A DNA stretch of 64,000 bases from Megamerina dolium (GCA_963854835.1 OY978530.1:36160639-36224638), one strand, 5' to 3'; counted from the stretch's first letter, positions 9,480-21,376 are shown. The notes: a model not told the origin generated them from the letters alone. A program made the numbers and translations.

Positions 9480-10785
9480 AAGGGTTATCCATTTTGTGGT
9501 TTCAAAAGTAAATGTAAATAAAACACATATAAAATATTTTTTATCATGATATTTCTTTTTTATTATAAAGTTTGAACGTTGACATTATGTGCGAAGTACT
9601 ACATCATTTAAATGACCACCACGCGAATTGTTGCAAGCATCGATTTTTTTGAGGTAATTTTCGACCACTTTTTGACACATATTGGGCGGTATCTCAGCCA
9701 TAACGTGACGAATGTTGGTTTTTAGGTGCTCAAGAGTTAAAGGTTTATCTGCATAAACACGGTCTTTCGCGTAGCCCCACAAAAAAAAAGTCAAGCGGTG
9801 TCAAATCGCATGATCTTGGTGGCCACTTCATATCGCCACGACGAGAAATTACGCGGCCAGAAAATTTCTCTTGCAATAAAGCCATATTCGCTCGAGTTGT
9901 GTGGCTTGTGGCACCGTCTTGTTGAAACCACATATTCTCTAAGTCGTATTCTTCAATAGCAGGCAAAAAAAAGTCGGTTATCATATGACCATAACGCTCC
10001 GAATTGACGGTGACAGTCATTCCATAGTCGATTTCGAAGAAGTAAGGTCCAATCACACCTCCGGACCAAAGAGCGCACCAAGCAGTGACTTTTTGTGGAT
10101 GTAGTGGCCTCTCTTCAATTACTTGAGGATTCTCAGAACCCCAAATACGACAATTTTGTTTGTTAACATACCCACCGAGTGAGAAATGTGCTTCGTCGCT
10201 GAAGAAAATTTTGTTCGAAAAAACGCCATCCACCGCCTGTTGTTCAAGCACCCATTCGACGTATCTACCACGTTGTGAATGGTCAGCTGGCTTCAGTTGT
10301 TGTGTGAGCTGGATTTTATATAGATGTAGGTGTAGATCCAAATGCAAAATACGCCATAATGTGCCGTAAGACAGTCCTAATTCCTGAGAACGACGAGGAA
10401 TCGACACATTCGGGTCTTCGGCAACACTTTCACTTACAGCAGCAATATTTTCGGTGGTACGAGCAAAACGATGATGCACAGGCCTTACAATATCTCTAAC
10501 CGATCCAGTCTCTTCATATTTCTTCACAATTTTGCCAATTGGATGCGTAGTTGGACGATTATGTAAACCATAATCTCCTCTTAAAGCACGATATGTGGCT
10601 GTGGCAGAATCACCATTTTTGTAGTAGGTTTTTACACTTTTAATGCGTTGTGCGATAGTTAAGCGATCCATTTTCGCAAATGTCAGACTTTGAACTGAAA
10701 AAGAAAGAAATTGTTTTTACAACTCAGTTTGACAGATGTCGAATTCTAACCCTATACTTTTGAAACCGCGAAATGGATAACCCTT
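9480..10785 (-). mobile_element. DD41D (rosa-type) mariner, copy 1
   Basis: A 1306-bp element. Left inverted repeat AAGGGTTATCCATTTTGTGG (from 9480), right end CCGCGAAATGGATAACCCTT (to 10785), flanked by TA at 9478-9479 and 10786-10787, as expected for Tc1/mariner insertion into TA. The inverted repeats extend about 30 bp inward (TTTCAAAAGT / ACTTTTGAAA). It holds one transposase gene on the minus strand, broken by a frameshift. Confidence 0.95.
9585..10671 (-). pseudogene. Mariner DD41D transposase, frameshifted, copy 1
   Basis: Transposase that would excise and insert the element. The start at 10671 (MDRLTIAQRIKSVKTYY) is the usual mariner N-terminus with helix-turn-helix DNA-binding regions over residues 1-110. 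Catalytic residues are D159 (FFSDEAHFSLGG), D252 (WFQQDGATSHTT) and D294 (CDLTPLDFF). There are 41 residues between the second and third Asp, which defines the DD41D group rather than DD34D. At 9781-9789 the plus strand has nine A residues where the copy at 28913-28920 has eight. This shifts the frame after DFF, so the last ~65 residues (WGYAKDRVYADKPL...) continue in the next frame to 9585. Otherwise it is nearly full length (~345 residues). The lesion is shared with unit 2. Confidence 0.93.
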
Positions 10786-10787
10786 TA

Positions 10788-12764
10788 TATTAGACAATAT
10801 TAGAGCTATCATTCTCGAGATACAGTCGCAATTATGTAAAAATGTGATGAAAATTTTCATTATTAAAATCATTAGGTCATATGCAAGAAGAGTCGTGGCG
10901 GATATTTGGCAGATATTGTGTTTCATTACTAACCTCATAATTTGTACTTTTGACAGAAATATAATTATCAGCTCTTTTCACAAAAAACCGTTTTTATACT
11001 CTTTCATCTACATATACGACTCTCTTGCATTTCACTCTCTTTTCTTTCTCAAAATTTTGCTATTATTACTATTTATTTCACGGTACTTTATTATTATATA
11101 TTTCAGAGAACTTCGATAATGTGCATTTGCATAAGTCAACTAAGTTTCAATATTATTACTAAATTTTATAGCTAGTATTTAAATATTTTTAACTCTTTAA
11201 ACTTATAAAAAATATTCAATTTCAAATTTTAACAAACAGACGAATATGAATAGCGACAACAAATGACGCAAAAAAGAATCAGTAACTCCAACCAAATCAA
11301 AAATGCCCGTGTTAACTAACTCGGCTTAAGATATATGTATGCAACACTGCTTGGGTTAAAAAAATGTCAGTTTAACTTAAAGTTACTTAGCTCTGAATTT
11401 ATAAATTTAACCTTGGATATTCTGCAAGTGGGTCTTATTTTGAAAAGAACATGCATGCATAATATCAACTGAACTGATTGCTTCTTTTTTTAAGTCGTAA
11501 TAGTATTGTAGTAAGTAAGTAAAAGTATTTATGTAGAGTACATCCTGTAATCGTAACAGATTATAAATATATAATATCGACATGTATATCTTTTTTCAGA
11601 CGTTTGTTGTATTTGAGCTGAAGGAACTCTTTCACTAAAATGAGGGGATGGTTTTTCAATCATTCAGAGTCATGTTATAACGCTTTCCTAAACACATTTT
11701 AATAATTTTCAGGCCTGTATGCAGGGGCCCTATTCCAATTGACTTTCACTTACGACCGTTCGCTAAAATCCTCCTAATCAATTCTAGAGAAAATAAGAGG
11801 CAATTGCGATTCTGATTGCTTTAATTCTCTTATTCTCCTTTCGCTTGTTTTCTTATTTTGACAGACAGCTTAAGACTTCGGATAAACTGTCATATTCTGA
11901 TAATTCATTTACCACATTTACAAATACAATTGAAGTATTGTTTAAAGTTTCCATTTAATCGCTTCAAAGAATTTAAAATAGCAGGTATTATTTATCTGAA
12001 ACACATTTCATGATTCCACGATTTTCTGCACATGATCTTTTAATTCCTTTATTTTGATTACTTTATTAAAACGTGCAATATTTTCAATGTTTACATTATT
12101 TTCCACTGAATTTTGTTATACAACATACAACAACATACACACACTATGTTATTGTTATCCCGAATATGCTATTTTAAATTAAATATCACAATATTCAAAT
12201 GCACAAATATACACAAAAACCATTTGACATTTCTCACTATAAAAAAGTGCCACAGTGGCGGATAAGACAACTAAAAATTATACTAAGAGTTTAGTGAATT
12301 AGAATATATAGGATAAATTATTAAATTAAAGCTTAAGCGGAGTAGTTAGAGCTAAACCTAAATTGTAAATTGCAATATGGCTGCTGATCCTATAAAAGTT
12401 AAACTGCCCTACAAATGCATACTTCATTGCAAATTTTTGTTTTGCCAGTTTGCATTTTCGCATTCAGATGCATTTTTTTTTTTTTGAATTTTTGCGCTTC
12501 GCATGGCGTTGTAATCATGAGTGTCGCAAGCCAAAACCAAACACTCCATTAGGATCACTTATCGAGGAGCTTATCAGTTAGCACCGTCCTCTATGGAATG
12601 AGTGGTGAGACCAGGAATGCTGCCGCAAAGAAAGAAAAGAAACCCCTGCGACCAGATACTACGCTAGCGGTTAAGAAGTGGTACAGAGAGAAAAGGTGTG
12701 CTGAGAGATGCCATTTTCGGCGGTAGAAGATGGAAAATGGCTCATAATCAAAATTGGTAAGCAG
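10788..12764. other. AT-rich spacer without recognised genes
   Basis: About 2 kb of AT-rich sequence with no recognised protein, RNA or terminal inverted repeats. A 9-bp inverted repeat (GCCATTTTC ... GAAAATGGC) lies at about 12710-12741. The copies differ at 11606 (unit 2 lacks about 10 bp) and in a T run near 12474. Small open frames here have no similarity I can name. Confidence 0.55.
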
Positions 12765-13431
12765 GCCTTCAGTATTTGCTTAAAATACCGTTTCTTTACT
12801 ATCGCATATAAGATCTTATCATCATCATTGTATGAAAGACTAATAGTTTGATTAGACCTTATCACTTTACCTTATTACTGGAGCTTTAGGCCTAATAAAT
12901 TTACCATCAACCAGATTCACACACTACGCCAAATCTAGGTAAACACTCAAGAAAAACAGATCGACGGACGTGTGTTATACAATATATTTGTTGATTATAA
13001 AGCAGCTTTAAAAAGCTCGATACGGAATTACTGAGCAACAAATTCTGAAATTCCTTCAAAATTCATGAGACTTTGCAGGATGAAATATACACTCCTTGTG
13101 TAGAAAATATTAGGACGGATTTTAAACCCGCTTAATTCCGCACGACGTTTCACATGTAGTGACTTCGTACCGTGTAACTTCTTCAAAGTGGAATATTGTA
13201 GATAACATAATACGGACTCCTGATTAACAACATAATGCATGCGATCAGTTAGTGCAGCATGCTTTGAATTAAAAAGAGAGCCAAGTCGAATGCGTCTTTC
13301 GGTGAACGAGTGTAAAATGAAGTGCCTCGTGTGAACAAGTCTCGCCCTACTAGAAAACACATTACGATTGTAAACTCCACTTCTTTAGTAGTAAGGGATA
13401 TCGTCCATCTTGGCATCATTATTAACACCAG
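12765..13431 (+). pseudogene. LINE B-type reverse transcriptase remnant (plus strand)
   Basis: Plus-strand decayed RT. Translation in shifting frames gives pieces that match the LINE B RT in order: KYRFFTIAYKILSSSLYERL (~12780-12840), PYYWSFRPNKFTINQIHTLR (~12873-12932), FVDYKAAL (~12989-13012; catalytic motif A) and VVRDIVHLGIIINTS (~13388-13431). The minus-strand open frames at 12671-12865, 13028-13360 and 13249-13449 are antisense shadows. It ends where the BEL 3' LTR begins. Confidence 0.72.
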
Positions 13432-13697
13432 TGTTAATAAAGTCGACAATTTTTGACAATTTTGAAAAAATTTAATTCATTTAATTTGCAATCAAATTTA
13501 TTTAATATTATATCTAATATTTAAAGTGATATAAATCCTTCTTTAGAAAATTAATAAATTCAATCTATTCCACTCTGCCTTCGGTTTTCTTCTGAATCGC
13601 TTGGTCGAATTACTTCTCCCCTTTATTACTTTTTGACCAATCAGCATTCACCACGCATACCCACTGTTATGTTGGACTTACGTCAACTGCGCTGCCA
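13432..13697 (-). repeat. BEL/Pao 3' LTR, copy 2
   Basis: A 266-bp LTR with TG...CA ends (TGTTAATAAAG; GCTGCCA). It aligns with the 5' LTR at 19274-19563 but lacks ~25 bp after TTTTCTTCTG. The left boundary is uncertain by a few bases, because AATAAAGTCGAC also resembles the continuation of the flanking LINE remnant. Confidence 0.8.
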
Positions 13698-13970
13698 GAC
13701 ACTCCCCCCTGGTATATGCAGTCGATCAGGATGTACAGAACTCTTCAGATCCAGAACGGCAATTTTGGCAGCGGGTCTCTCATAGATCCCACAAGTTGTC
13801 TTGAGCATAGCGCTTCTAACTCTTCCATCGGCACTCTTTCTTACGTCTATCACCTTGCCTTTAGGCCAGCAGTTTCTTGGGTTATTGGGATCAACTATGT
13901 ATGCAATATCACCGACTTCAATGGGTTTAACATCCGCAAACCATTTTGTTCTCCTGGTGATAGTAGGCAA
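13683..13970 (-). pseudogene. BEL/Pao Pol C-terminal domain (DUF5641-like)
   Basis: A 95-codon stretch reading PTITRRTKWFADVKPIEVGD ... YIVDPNNPRNCWPKGKVIDV is the domain that follows integrase in BEL/Pao elements. It is separated from the integrase stretch (14093-14977) by a frameshift and an in-frame TAG just upstream of PTITRR. Its end overlaps the start of the 3' LTR by about 15 bp. In unit 1 this domain lies outside the window. Confidence 0.85.
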
Positions 13971-14092
13971 ATACTAGGCGACCCAGCGTTTCCAAAAGGC
14001 GTCTGCGAGTTGCTGCGATGTTCCCCAGTTACGACGCATTAAAACACCCTCAGTTACTGGCTCTGAAATTCGCTTAATACCACTAGAGCTGC

Positions 14093-14977
14093 CTAACAGG
14101 AAATGATTAGGTGTAAGTGCCTCTTCCTCTTCGTGGTCGATAGGGGAGTTAATCTCATCTCCACCTCCATTAAAATCGCACGTAAAAGTTCGTCGTTCGG
14201 GCGACTAGTTGTAAAAATCGGTTGAAATACGTCCTTTACTGAGCGAACTAGCCGCTCCCAATCTCCGCCCATGTGTGGCGACGCTGGTGGTATAAAACGC
14301 CAGTTGGTTGCAGCAGAAGTGAAGGTTTTCGTTAGCAGATTTTTATCTAGGAGAGAAAATGCTGACTTCAACTCCCTCTCAGCGCCTTTCAAGTTTGTGC
14401 CGTTGTCACTCCATATCTTCAACGGACTGCCTCTGCGCGCCATAAAATTGCAAACGGCGAGAATACAGGAGTCTGTGGTGAGCGAGAATGCAATTTCGAG
14501 ATGCACCGCTCTGGTTGTTAAGCACGTGAACAAAACCCCGTATCTTCTTTCTGTGCTTCTTTTAACCGTGACCATAAGTGGACCAAAGTAGTCGACGCCT
14601 ACGTAGGAAAACGGACGACATATTGCAGAGGTGCGGGCAGAAGGCAAGCAGGCCATCCTAGGTGGTTGAGGTTGAACTCTTCTGTTTTTACAAGTCTGGC
14701 AATTGCGTCGAATTTTATTGGCTACGATGCAAAGTTTTATAATCCAATAAGACTGCCGGATTTCATTGACGACTGTCTCCAAGTTACCGTGATGATATTT
14801 TACGTGGAAGTGGTTTATAATTAGGTGCATAATATGGTGGTTGTGTGGTAATAATACTTGGTCCGGTCGGCCTAATATTTTAACTCTGCCATCAATTCGC
14901 AAAATGCCACAGTCATCTATATAGGGTGATAGTTTGAAAATTTTGCTGGATTTGTCAACAACACCCCCAGCTGCCAA
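14093..14977 (-). pseudogene. BEL/Pao integrase region, copy 2
   Basis: Same 294-codon stretch as at 87-971, with zinc-binding His/Cys region, D129, D191 and E241 all present. The frame is lost after about residue 265. No coding difference from copy 1 was noticed, which fits a recent duplication of an already dead element. Confidence 0.9.
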
Positions 14978-15031
14978 AGATGCTATAGAGTCTTTGAAGT
15001 CGTCGTATTGTGCTTTCCTCCCAAGATAGCA

Positions 15032-15741
15032 TTATGCTTTACGAAAATCTTCAGTACTCGGAACATTACCTGAAAATTGATTATATCGAATTACGGTTAA
15101 CCAAATCCGAGCGCAGTACAAAGCCATAGCGGTTGCTCGAAGAAGACGATTCCAAGTTGAAAATCTCTCAGGTTCGGGCACTACAAGAAGCTGTTCTGAA
15201 GTCAAGTGATGAGCACCAATAAACTGTGGACGCAGCTCTTCAGTTGGAATACTTGGCAGCTCAACGGGCACAGGCCATTCGCTATGCGGAAGGTAGAAAA
15301 AGGGTGGTCCACTAACCATCGGCTGTTGTTAGAAATGCCTGGTTCACTATGCCATTTGGTGGCTTCGTCAGCGACATTAGCTGCAGTTGGAACCCAGTGC
15401 CATTCCTTGACGTCGATCAATTTCGAAATCTCACTGACTTGGAAAGCCACAAATTGCTTTTACCGGCGGTGATCGGCATGCAGCCAGGCTATTACTGTTC
15501 GTGAGTCTGACCAGAATACGCGACTGTCAATACGGATGGAATGCGATTCGATGACATGTTTAGCCAGGCGAGCTCCCAAAAGTGCCGCTTTCAGTTCCAG
15601 ACGAGGTATGGATATTAACTTGAGTGGGGCTACTCTTGTTTTGCTGGTGATCATCATACAGTTAATTGCGCCATCGTGTGAGTATCGAAGGTAGCACACT
15701 GCGGCGTAGCTACTTTCACTTGCGTCAACAAATGTGTGCAA
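15032..15741 (-). pseudogene. BEL/Pao RNase H region, copy 2
   Basis: Pieces at 15460-15741, 15202-15450 and 15032-15319, identical in arrangement to 1026-1735. The same in-frame TGA and the same frameshift are present. Confidence 0.82.
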
Positions 15742-15743
15742 TT

Positions 15744-16829
15744 CTATTTGTGAGGGTTTCCGCCGAAACCGGTTTGCATATAGCAGCGTGGAATTCTCAG
15801 CTTTTCTATTTTCGGAATAAGTTTAAGCCATCTCAGCCACTTGGAAAATTGATCATCTGGAATTGGGTCGTCCCAGTCACATCCACTTCTCCATATCTCT
15901 TGCAAGATAACTTTGGCGTACACCACGTAGAAACCGATTAGCCCAATAGGGTCGTATATGGTCATAACTAAGCTCAATACTTCACGTTTAGTCGGTCGCC
16001 CCTGACAGAGGAAGAGGTCAGAATTCCTATACTTGGCGGATACACGAAATGCGAAATGGTCACTGGCGGTAATCCACCACATGCCTAACACTTTCTCCGT
16101 AGATAATTCTTTTTCAAGATCGAGACATAGTGCATCAGTTGAATTTCCATGTAGAGTGGCTAATACTCGGCTCGAATTTGACAAAAAGTTTCTTATATGA
16201 AAGGCTCCCATTGCATGAACGTGACGCACATCTTCTGCTATCTTAATAGCCTCTTCTTCCGTATCCATACTCACCAGCATATCATCAACATAATTATTTT
16301 CGATAATACACTGTGAAGCACAAGGGAATTCCTCACGAAACTCTGCTGTATTCTTATTTTTGATATATTGCGCGCAGCTGGGTGAACATGTGGCCCCAAA
16401 GGTCATTAATGTCATCACAAATGTGGTAGGCTCATTGGCGTTTGGTTCATACCAAAGGAAACGTAAGAAATTTTGGTCTTCTTGCCGAATTCGAACCTGG
16501 TGAAACATTTCAGCAATATCGGCCGTGATGGCAAATCGCCTATGTCGAAATATAAAAAGCACTGAAAGTAGAGGAGTCGTTAGGTCTGGACCTTTGAATA
16601 ACATGCTGTTCAAAGACACACCATTAACTTTCACGTCTGCATCCCAGACTAGTCGAACCTTCCCTGGTTTGTTGGGGTTGGTTACTGCAAAAATCGGCAA
16701 ATACCAGTATCTTTCAACGGCAGCATCGAGTGGTGATAAGCGTCGGGCGTACATAACATAATCATCAATTTGAACATAATTATCAATTTTTTGCTGAAGT
16801 ATTTCAGCCAAATTATGGTCACGTTGCAT
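15744..16829 (-). pseudogene. BEL/Pao reverse transcriptase, copy 2
   Basis: Same 361-codon RT stretch as 1738-2823, with D104 and the YVDD box at 180-183. A silent difference near 16562 (ACTGAAAG versus ACCGAAAG) is the only change I noticed. The protease frame upstream ends at the same TGA. Confidence 0.92.
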
Positions 16830-16901
16830 CTTCCTTCGAAGACATTGCGCCCGAAATAAGGTCAGTGGAAGGCTATCGGGGAGCTGAATATCAGGATGTT
16901 T

Positions 16902-17696
16902 TCATAATAGACTGGTCTCGAAACGATTACCGACTCGTACGGTGTGTTGTTGAAGCTGCTTCAAAGCGATCTCATCCTCTTTAGACATTAAAGCAGCTGG
17001 TTTGGCTGACACGTCTAAAGTATCGGCAGTAAGGGCAGAGCAGTTACAAATGTGATAAACGCGATGAACAGTATTTACACCAGTTTCAGGTGTCAGTCCT
17101 TTCAATGTCCATCCGAGTTTAGACTTTTCTGCTATTGGCTCATTTTCGCCTGCATATAAAGATTTTATAGGAGATCCAAGCGCAGCGTTATATAACCTAA
17201 TCAGCAGTTGTGGTGCAGCATTTGTATAGGACTGCAATGGCAAACCTTTCAAGTATTTGAAATCTGACTGCAGTTTGGCAGCGTTAAGCGATTGAATAGG
17301 CAAGTCGAGTTTTATAATTGAGCGAACACCTTTAAGCGCGAATTTCCTATTGCTATTCTTAGGTGATATGGCTAGGTCAACCACAACAGACTCGTCTTCA
17401 TACCGGTGCATATCACCCGTCCAACGTATATAGAGTGGTTGTGGTGTACCTGTTATGTTTAGTTTTTTCAACAGCTCTTCGTCAATGAGTGTAAGGGACG
17501 AGCCATCATCTATGAAAGCATAAGTTGACACTCTACGACTACCCGAGTGTAGAACTACAGGAAGTATTCGAAACAGCGTGCTGCTACCGCTAAAATTATG
17601 CATATTAACATTGGCATGCCGCGCACTGGCACCCGATTTGAGCTTTTTTGACACGTTCACAGCATCAGTACCAACTAACTCTTGAAGGAGGTACAA
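16902..17696 (-). pseudogene. BEL/Pao retropepsin region, copy 2 (33 bp shorter)
   Basis: A 264-codon version of the protease stretch at 2896-3723, with the same FIDDGSSLTLID active-site region. A 33-bp net in-frame deletion around 17025-17030 (joint reads GTATCGGCAGTAAGGGCAG) removes 11 codons near the C-terminal end, after CNCSAL. This event is private to unit 2. Confidence 0.85.
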
Positions 17697-19227
17697 TTAG
17701 AGATATCACTGCAATTTTCTTCGCAAACGATACATCTTACCGAATCAAAGTGATGATTAATAGCGCCTCGTTTGAGGACCCGTGGCGACTCCTTTGGCAC
17801 GATAACACAATTCGCACCTTGTGCTAGCTGGAAAAGCCAATCGCTGAAATGTTGTAAATTACAGGCCGCCAAGCTTCGTTTATGCATTCCCCAATATGTT
17901 GGTAGAAGCCCAGGCAATTTCAAAACCAGCGTCTGTTCAAATTCGGGATTGTTCAAATGGCTACTCAGGCCTGACACCGACATCGTTGCACAGATGTTTT
18001 GCACTTCTACGGCAAAGTCCACAATTGATTCCAGCTGGCTCTCTGACGGTGACGGCATCTCACAAATTTGTCGCTGTAGAACGCTGATGATCAATTGAGG
18101 TCGTCCAAATCGCATTTGAAGGGTAGAAATAATTTGGTGTACGCATGAAGAGTGCAGCAATAGATTTTTAACTGCATTGCGCGCTGGACCTTCCAATGCT
18201 TGCCGCAGTCTTAGCAGATTCTCTTCGTCAGAGAATCCACAAACCTCTGTCGATTGGATATAAGCAGCATAAAACTTCGGCCACTCGCTTGGCTGACCGT
18301 CATATTTGGGCAATTCTTTAGCAAGGCTGTTGCGAGAAGCAACCTGATCTCTAGTCAGTCGACGATAAGCCGAAGCACCAAAGGATAAGCTATTAGCGTG
18401 GCCGGCTGTAGGCAAAGTTGTTCGCGCTGGTTGCTATTGTGGGGGAGGACATTCTCTATTGAGTGTCGAGTGAAGTTGTAATTGCTGCTCGAGTGACTGT
18501 ATTCTGTCCAATAAGGATTGAAGAACAGGTGCTGACAGATCACTCACTGGTTGTTCCACAATGTTCTCAACGGAGCCGTGTCTTGCGGAGGAGTCTGCTG
18601 AACAACAGATACGTTTACACTGGAAGGAGCTATATTGAACGGTGCAACAGAATTCGGAGGCAGCTGCCTTGTCCTCGTCGTATGTGTCGCTGAATCTTGC
18701 ATCGATATTGAAAGTCTAGGCATAGTATATTGCCTTTCATCTGGTTCATCATCGAATCCAATTGCATCGATGCGATCCAGAAAGCTGTACTGTTGTCTTA
18801 GTATAGCCTCTCTCTGCCTTAAGACTTCACTCTGCTCCTGTAACAGTTCGGCCCGGCGGCGAAGCCCTTGCGAGGTGGCAGAGCTTATTGAGTAAGCGGG
18901 GCTAGCTGGCTGGTTGTCTTGGAGCAGTATGTGATTGACTGATATAGAATGCAATCCGTTAGCATCGAAAGGAGCTCCAGATATGTCAGCATCCAAATTG
19001 CTTGGCAGCATTACAGGAACACGTTGATGTGCAACTCCATCATTAATGTCATGCTCTCCCTGTTCCCCTGGCAAGTTTGTCGGAGCGAGAGGATTTCTTG
19101 CCATTTGATAGCTTTTCGAGGCAGCAGAATTAGAGGCAGTTTTGAAACTAGGCACCACAGCGAAATTAGTCATCACAGCGGACGTCTCAAGTATATTCGT
19201 GTTAGCCCGTGACATTGCAATTGGCAA
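17675..19227 (-). pseudogene. BEL/Pao gag region, copy 2
   Basis: Same three-piece gag region as 3702-5254 (18544-19227, 18355-18543, 17675-18415) with the same frameshift and TAG. One substitution at about 18640 (GAACGG versus GAATGG) is silent on the gag strand. Confidence 0.82.
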
Positions 19228-19273
19228 TGGTTTAATTGATACATGTAGTGAAGACAGAGGGAATTTTTTAAGA

Positions 19274-19563
19274 TGTTAAAAAGTCGACAATTTTTGACAA
19301 TTTTGAAAAAATTTAATTCATTTAATTTGCAATCAAATTTATTTAATATTATATCTAATATTTAAAGTGAATTAAATCCTTCTTTAGAAAATTAAAAAAT
19401 TCAGTCTATTCCACTCTGCCTTCGGTTTTCTTCTGTCATTATTCGTGTCATTCATGCTGCCGTCACTTGGTCGAATTACTTCTCCCTTTCATTACTTTTT
19501 GACCAATCAGCATTCACCACGCATACCAACTGTTATGTTGGACTTACGTCAGCTGCGCTGCCA
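19274..19563 (-). repeat. BEL/Pao 5' LTR, copy 2
   Basis: 290-bp LTR, matching 5301-5590 in unit 1. The sequence just inside (plus-strand 19250-19273) should hold the primer-binding site. I could not match it to a particular tRNA. Confidence 0.8.
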
Positions 19564-19594
19564 GATCGTTCGTAACAATGTCATTTATCATCAT

Positions 19595-19878
19595 TTTTTA
19601 GGCAGCAAAACAACAAAGATGCAGGTGCTGATGTCCTGCCTGCCGAGTTGTTTAATATTGGGGCGATGAGCTGCTCACCGGCCCGAATATGGTCATAAGT
19701 ATTCATCCTTGCGGAATTCATTGTATAACTCCCATTGTGCAGTGGAAATTGAGAAGAACCTCTAAGTACCTAGCGTCAACAACCAATGAGCCCCGGAGTC
19801 TTGGACAACACGCCATTTTGCTTTTGAAGTAGTGAAGGACTTTGTCTATCTTGGAACCAGCATTAATCGAGCCATCTC
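19595..19878 (+). pseudogene. LINE B-type RT remnant (plus), copy 2
   Basis: Duplicate of 5622-5905 with the same motifs (AGADVLPAELF, SLGQHAI, FVYLGTSIN) in shifting frames. Confidence 0.75.
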
Positions 19879-20442
19879 TCGAAGATCGAAAACCTATTTC
19901 CGCCTACAATATTAATCTAATGGTCAACTAAGGTATGAAGGCGAAGTTACAGCGGTTTAAATTTAAAAGAACTTCAAGCACTTTATATGGGAGGCAATGT
20001 AAACAATAGGCGTACCTCGCCCATTCAATTCAAGATTATATAGCAATTTAACATAACTCTACGCGTCAAATATTCTTGTCTTGGATGGTATATTAATTAG
20101 TTATTGCCAGGTAAACATTTTGAAAATTTCGAGATTGGTCACTTTGATTTGTCTGTGCAGGACTGGAAGTTGATCAATCATACCCGTTATCAATCCCATT
20201 TGTCCTCTTGGACCGCGTGTTACAAAATTTCGTCAAAATAGCTCAATATTTGCTCAATTTATGGAGCGAACCAGCCATCTGATAGACATACAGACGGGCG
20301 AACTTAATTAAGTCGACTATTTAGGCGATGCTGATCAAAAATATATACACTTTATATATTTCCGAAGTTTGGTTCAAGTGGATACAAACATTTGGCAGAA
20401 ATGAATGTTCCATACACTCATGCGAGGTATGATATTGTGAGA
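19879..20442. other. AT-rich spacer, copy 2
   Basis: Duplicate of 5906-6469; no gene seen. The dispersed-repeat-like motif lies at about 20278-20388. Confidence 0.35.
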
Positions 20443-21376
20443 GTTTCACGTTCTCTCATTAAGAAGCGTCGCACGATATTTATACTCCTAAATTCGTTAT
20501 CTGTAATTAATTTTTTTGAAGTGTCCTTTCTGTGACAAGTATAGGCTTATTTTTTCTATTGTTGTTTGCTTATTTCTATCCTCCTAATAAAAAGCTGTTG
20601 CAAATTTTGAAAACCTATCAATGAAAGTCAAAAAGTTAGCTTTTGAGTTAAAATAAATGTCCATGTGTATTATTTCGTTTGTTTCTTTTGGCGTGTCTGT
20701 GAGATAAAACTTGGGTTTAATTTGCTTACGGTCGTATTTAACCCGGTTGCATTTGTCACAATTATTTATGAATTTTTGGATTACTGTTTTCAGATTAGGG
20801 AAATAAATGAGTTTTTTAAGTCCTTCGTAATTTTCATTGATACCAGTACGTCCTGTTTCAAATTTATGATACTGTTTTATATTCCTAAAGACTTCCTCTT
20901 CGTTACTTAGATCTTTAACATGATATGAGCATCTAACAAATTTAGTTGAATTCCTATCGAATAATTGAATTATATGATTCTGGAGTTTGTTATATTCATG
21001 ATCATTTTGCCCAGACTATAGCCCAGACTATAGCTAGTAATTCCTTCTCGGTTGTTGAGTAATTCCTTTCATGTTCATTTAAAGTTCTGCTAGCATAGCA
21101 TATTAGATGATCATCTCGGTGACCAATTTAAATTTTTTATTGAAATCCGGATACTTAAGAACCGGGGCTTCTGTTATTATTGTCTTCATTTTTTCGAATG
21201 CCAAGATATAATTAGCGTTATTCAAGTCTATTTTGCTCCCTTTCTTAGATATTGGGTCATTGGTAGTGCTACCTTAGCGAAATCCCTTATGAATTTCCGG
21301 TAGTATCCCACTGGTCCTAAAAACGATTTAAGAATTCTGTTTCTTTTCTGGAGAAATTGCATTTATCGAATTGTTA
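20443..21376 (-). pseudogene. Ty3/gypsy pol remnant, copy 2 (37-bp deletion)
   Basis: Duplicate of 6470-7440. A 37-bp deletion at 21116/21117 (joint GATCATCTCGGTGACC) removes part of the RNase H core around [13 protein letters not shown] and shifts the frame, so no long open stretch remains there. Unlike unit 1 it keeps the tyrosine codon in the RT end (GYYRKF), showing that the TAA in unit 1 is the derived state. The 12-bp tandem repeat GCCCAGACTATA is present at about 21009-21032. Confidence 0.85.

Larger units (their letters stand above)
1..13431. repeat. Tandem composite unit 1 (left end cut by window)
   Basis: First copy of a head-to-tail composite repeat. Position 1 corresponds to 14007 in unit 2. 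Homologous positions are offset by 14006 at first, by 13973 after a 33-bp deletion in unit 2 (near 17027), by 13936-13935 after a 37-bp deletion (near 21117), and by 13923 after small indels in the 11606-12485 region. Everything in between aligns with only scattered substitutions. Content, left to right: BEL pol and gag, BEL 5' LTR, LINE remnant, gypsy remnant, LINE B fragment, spacer, mariner, spacer, LINE remnant. The unit may begin left of the window, so copy number is at least two plus a fragment. Confidence 0.95.
13432..19563 (-). mobile_element. BEL/Pao LTR retrotransposon, copy 2 (end to end)
   Basis: A 6132-bp minus-strand element: 3' LTR 13432-13697, polypurine tract on the minus strand just inside it (CCAGGGGGGAGTG, plus-strand 13698-13712), Pol and Gag regions 13683-19227, leader, 5' LTR 19274-19563. 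I see no matching target-site duplication: the left flank ends ACCAG and the right flank begins GATCG. At least five in-frame stops and about five frameshifts, all seen where comparable in copy 1, make it a dead element. LTR divergence (about 8 substitutions plus a ~25-bp indel in ~266 bp) indicates an old insertion. Confidence 0.92.

Noticed and set aside
11715..11760. GGGGCCCTATTCCAATTG as the end of a MITE
   Set aside because: No inverted partner was found within the following several hundred bases.
12600..12760. Host gene exon (ATGAGTGGTGAGACCAGGAA...)
   Set aside because: Only a short open stretch, no recognisable protein and no splice context. It lies just upstream of the decayed LINE and may be part of it.
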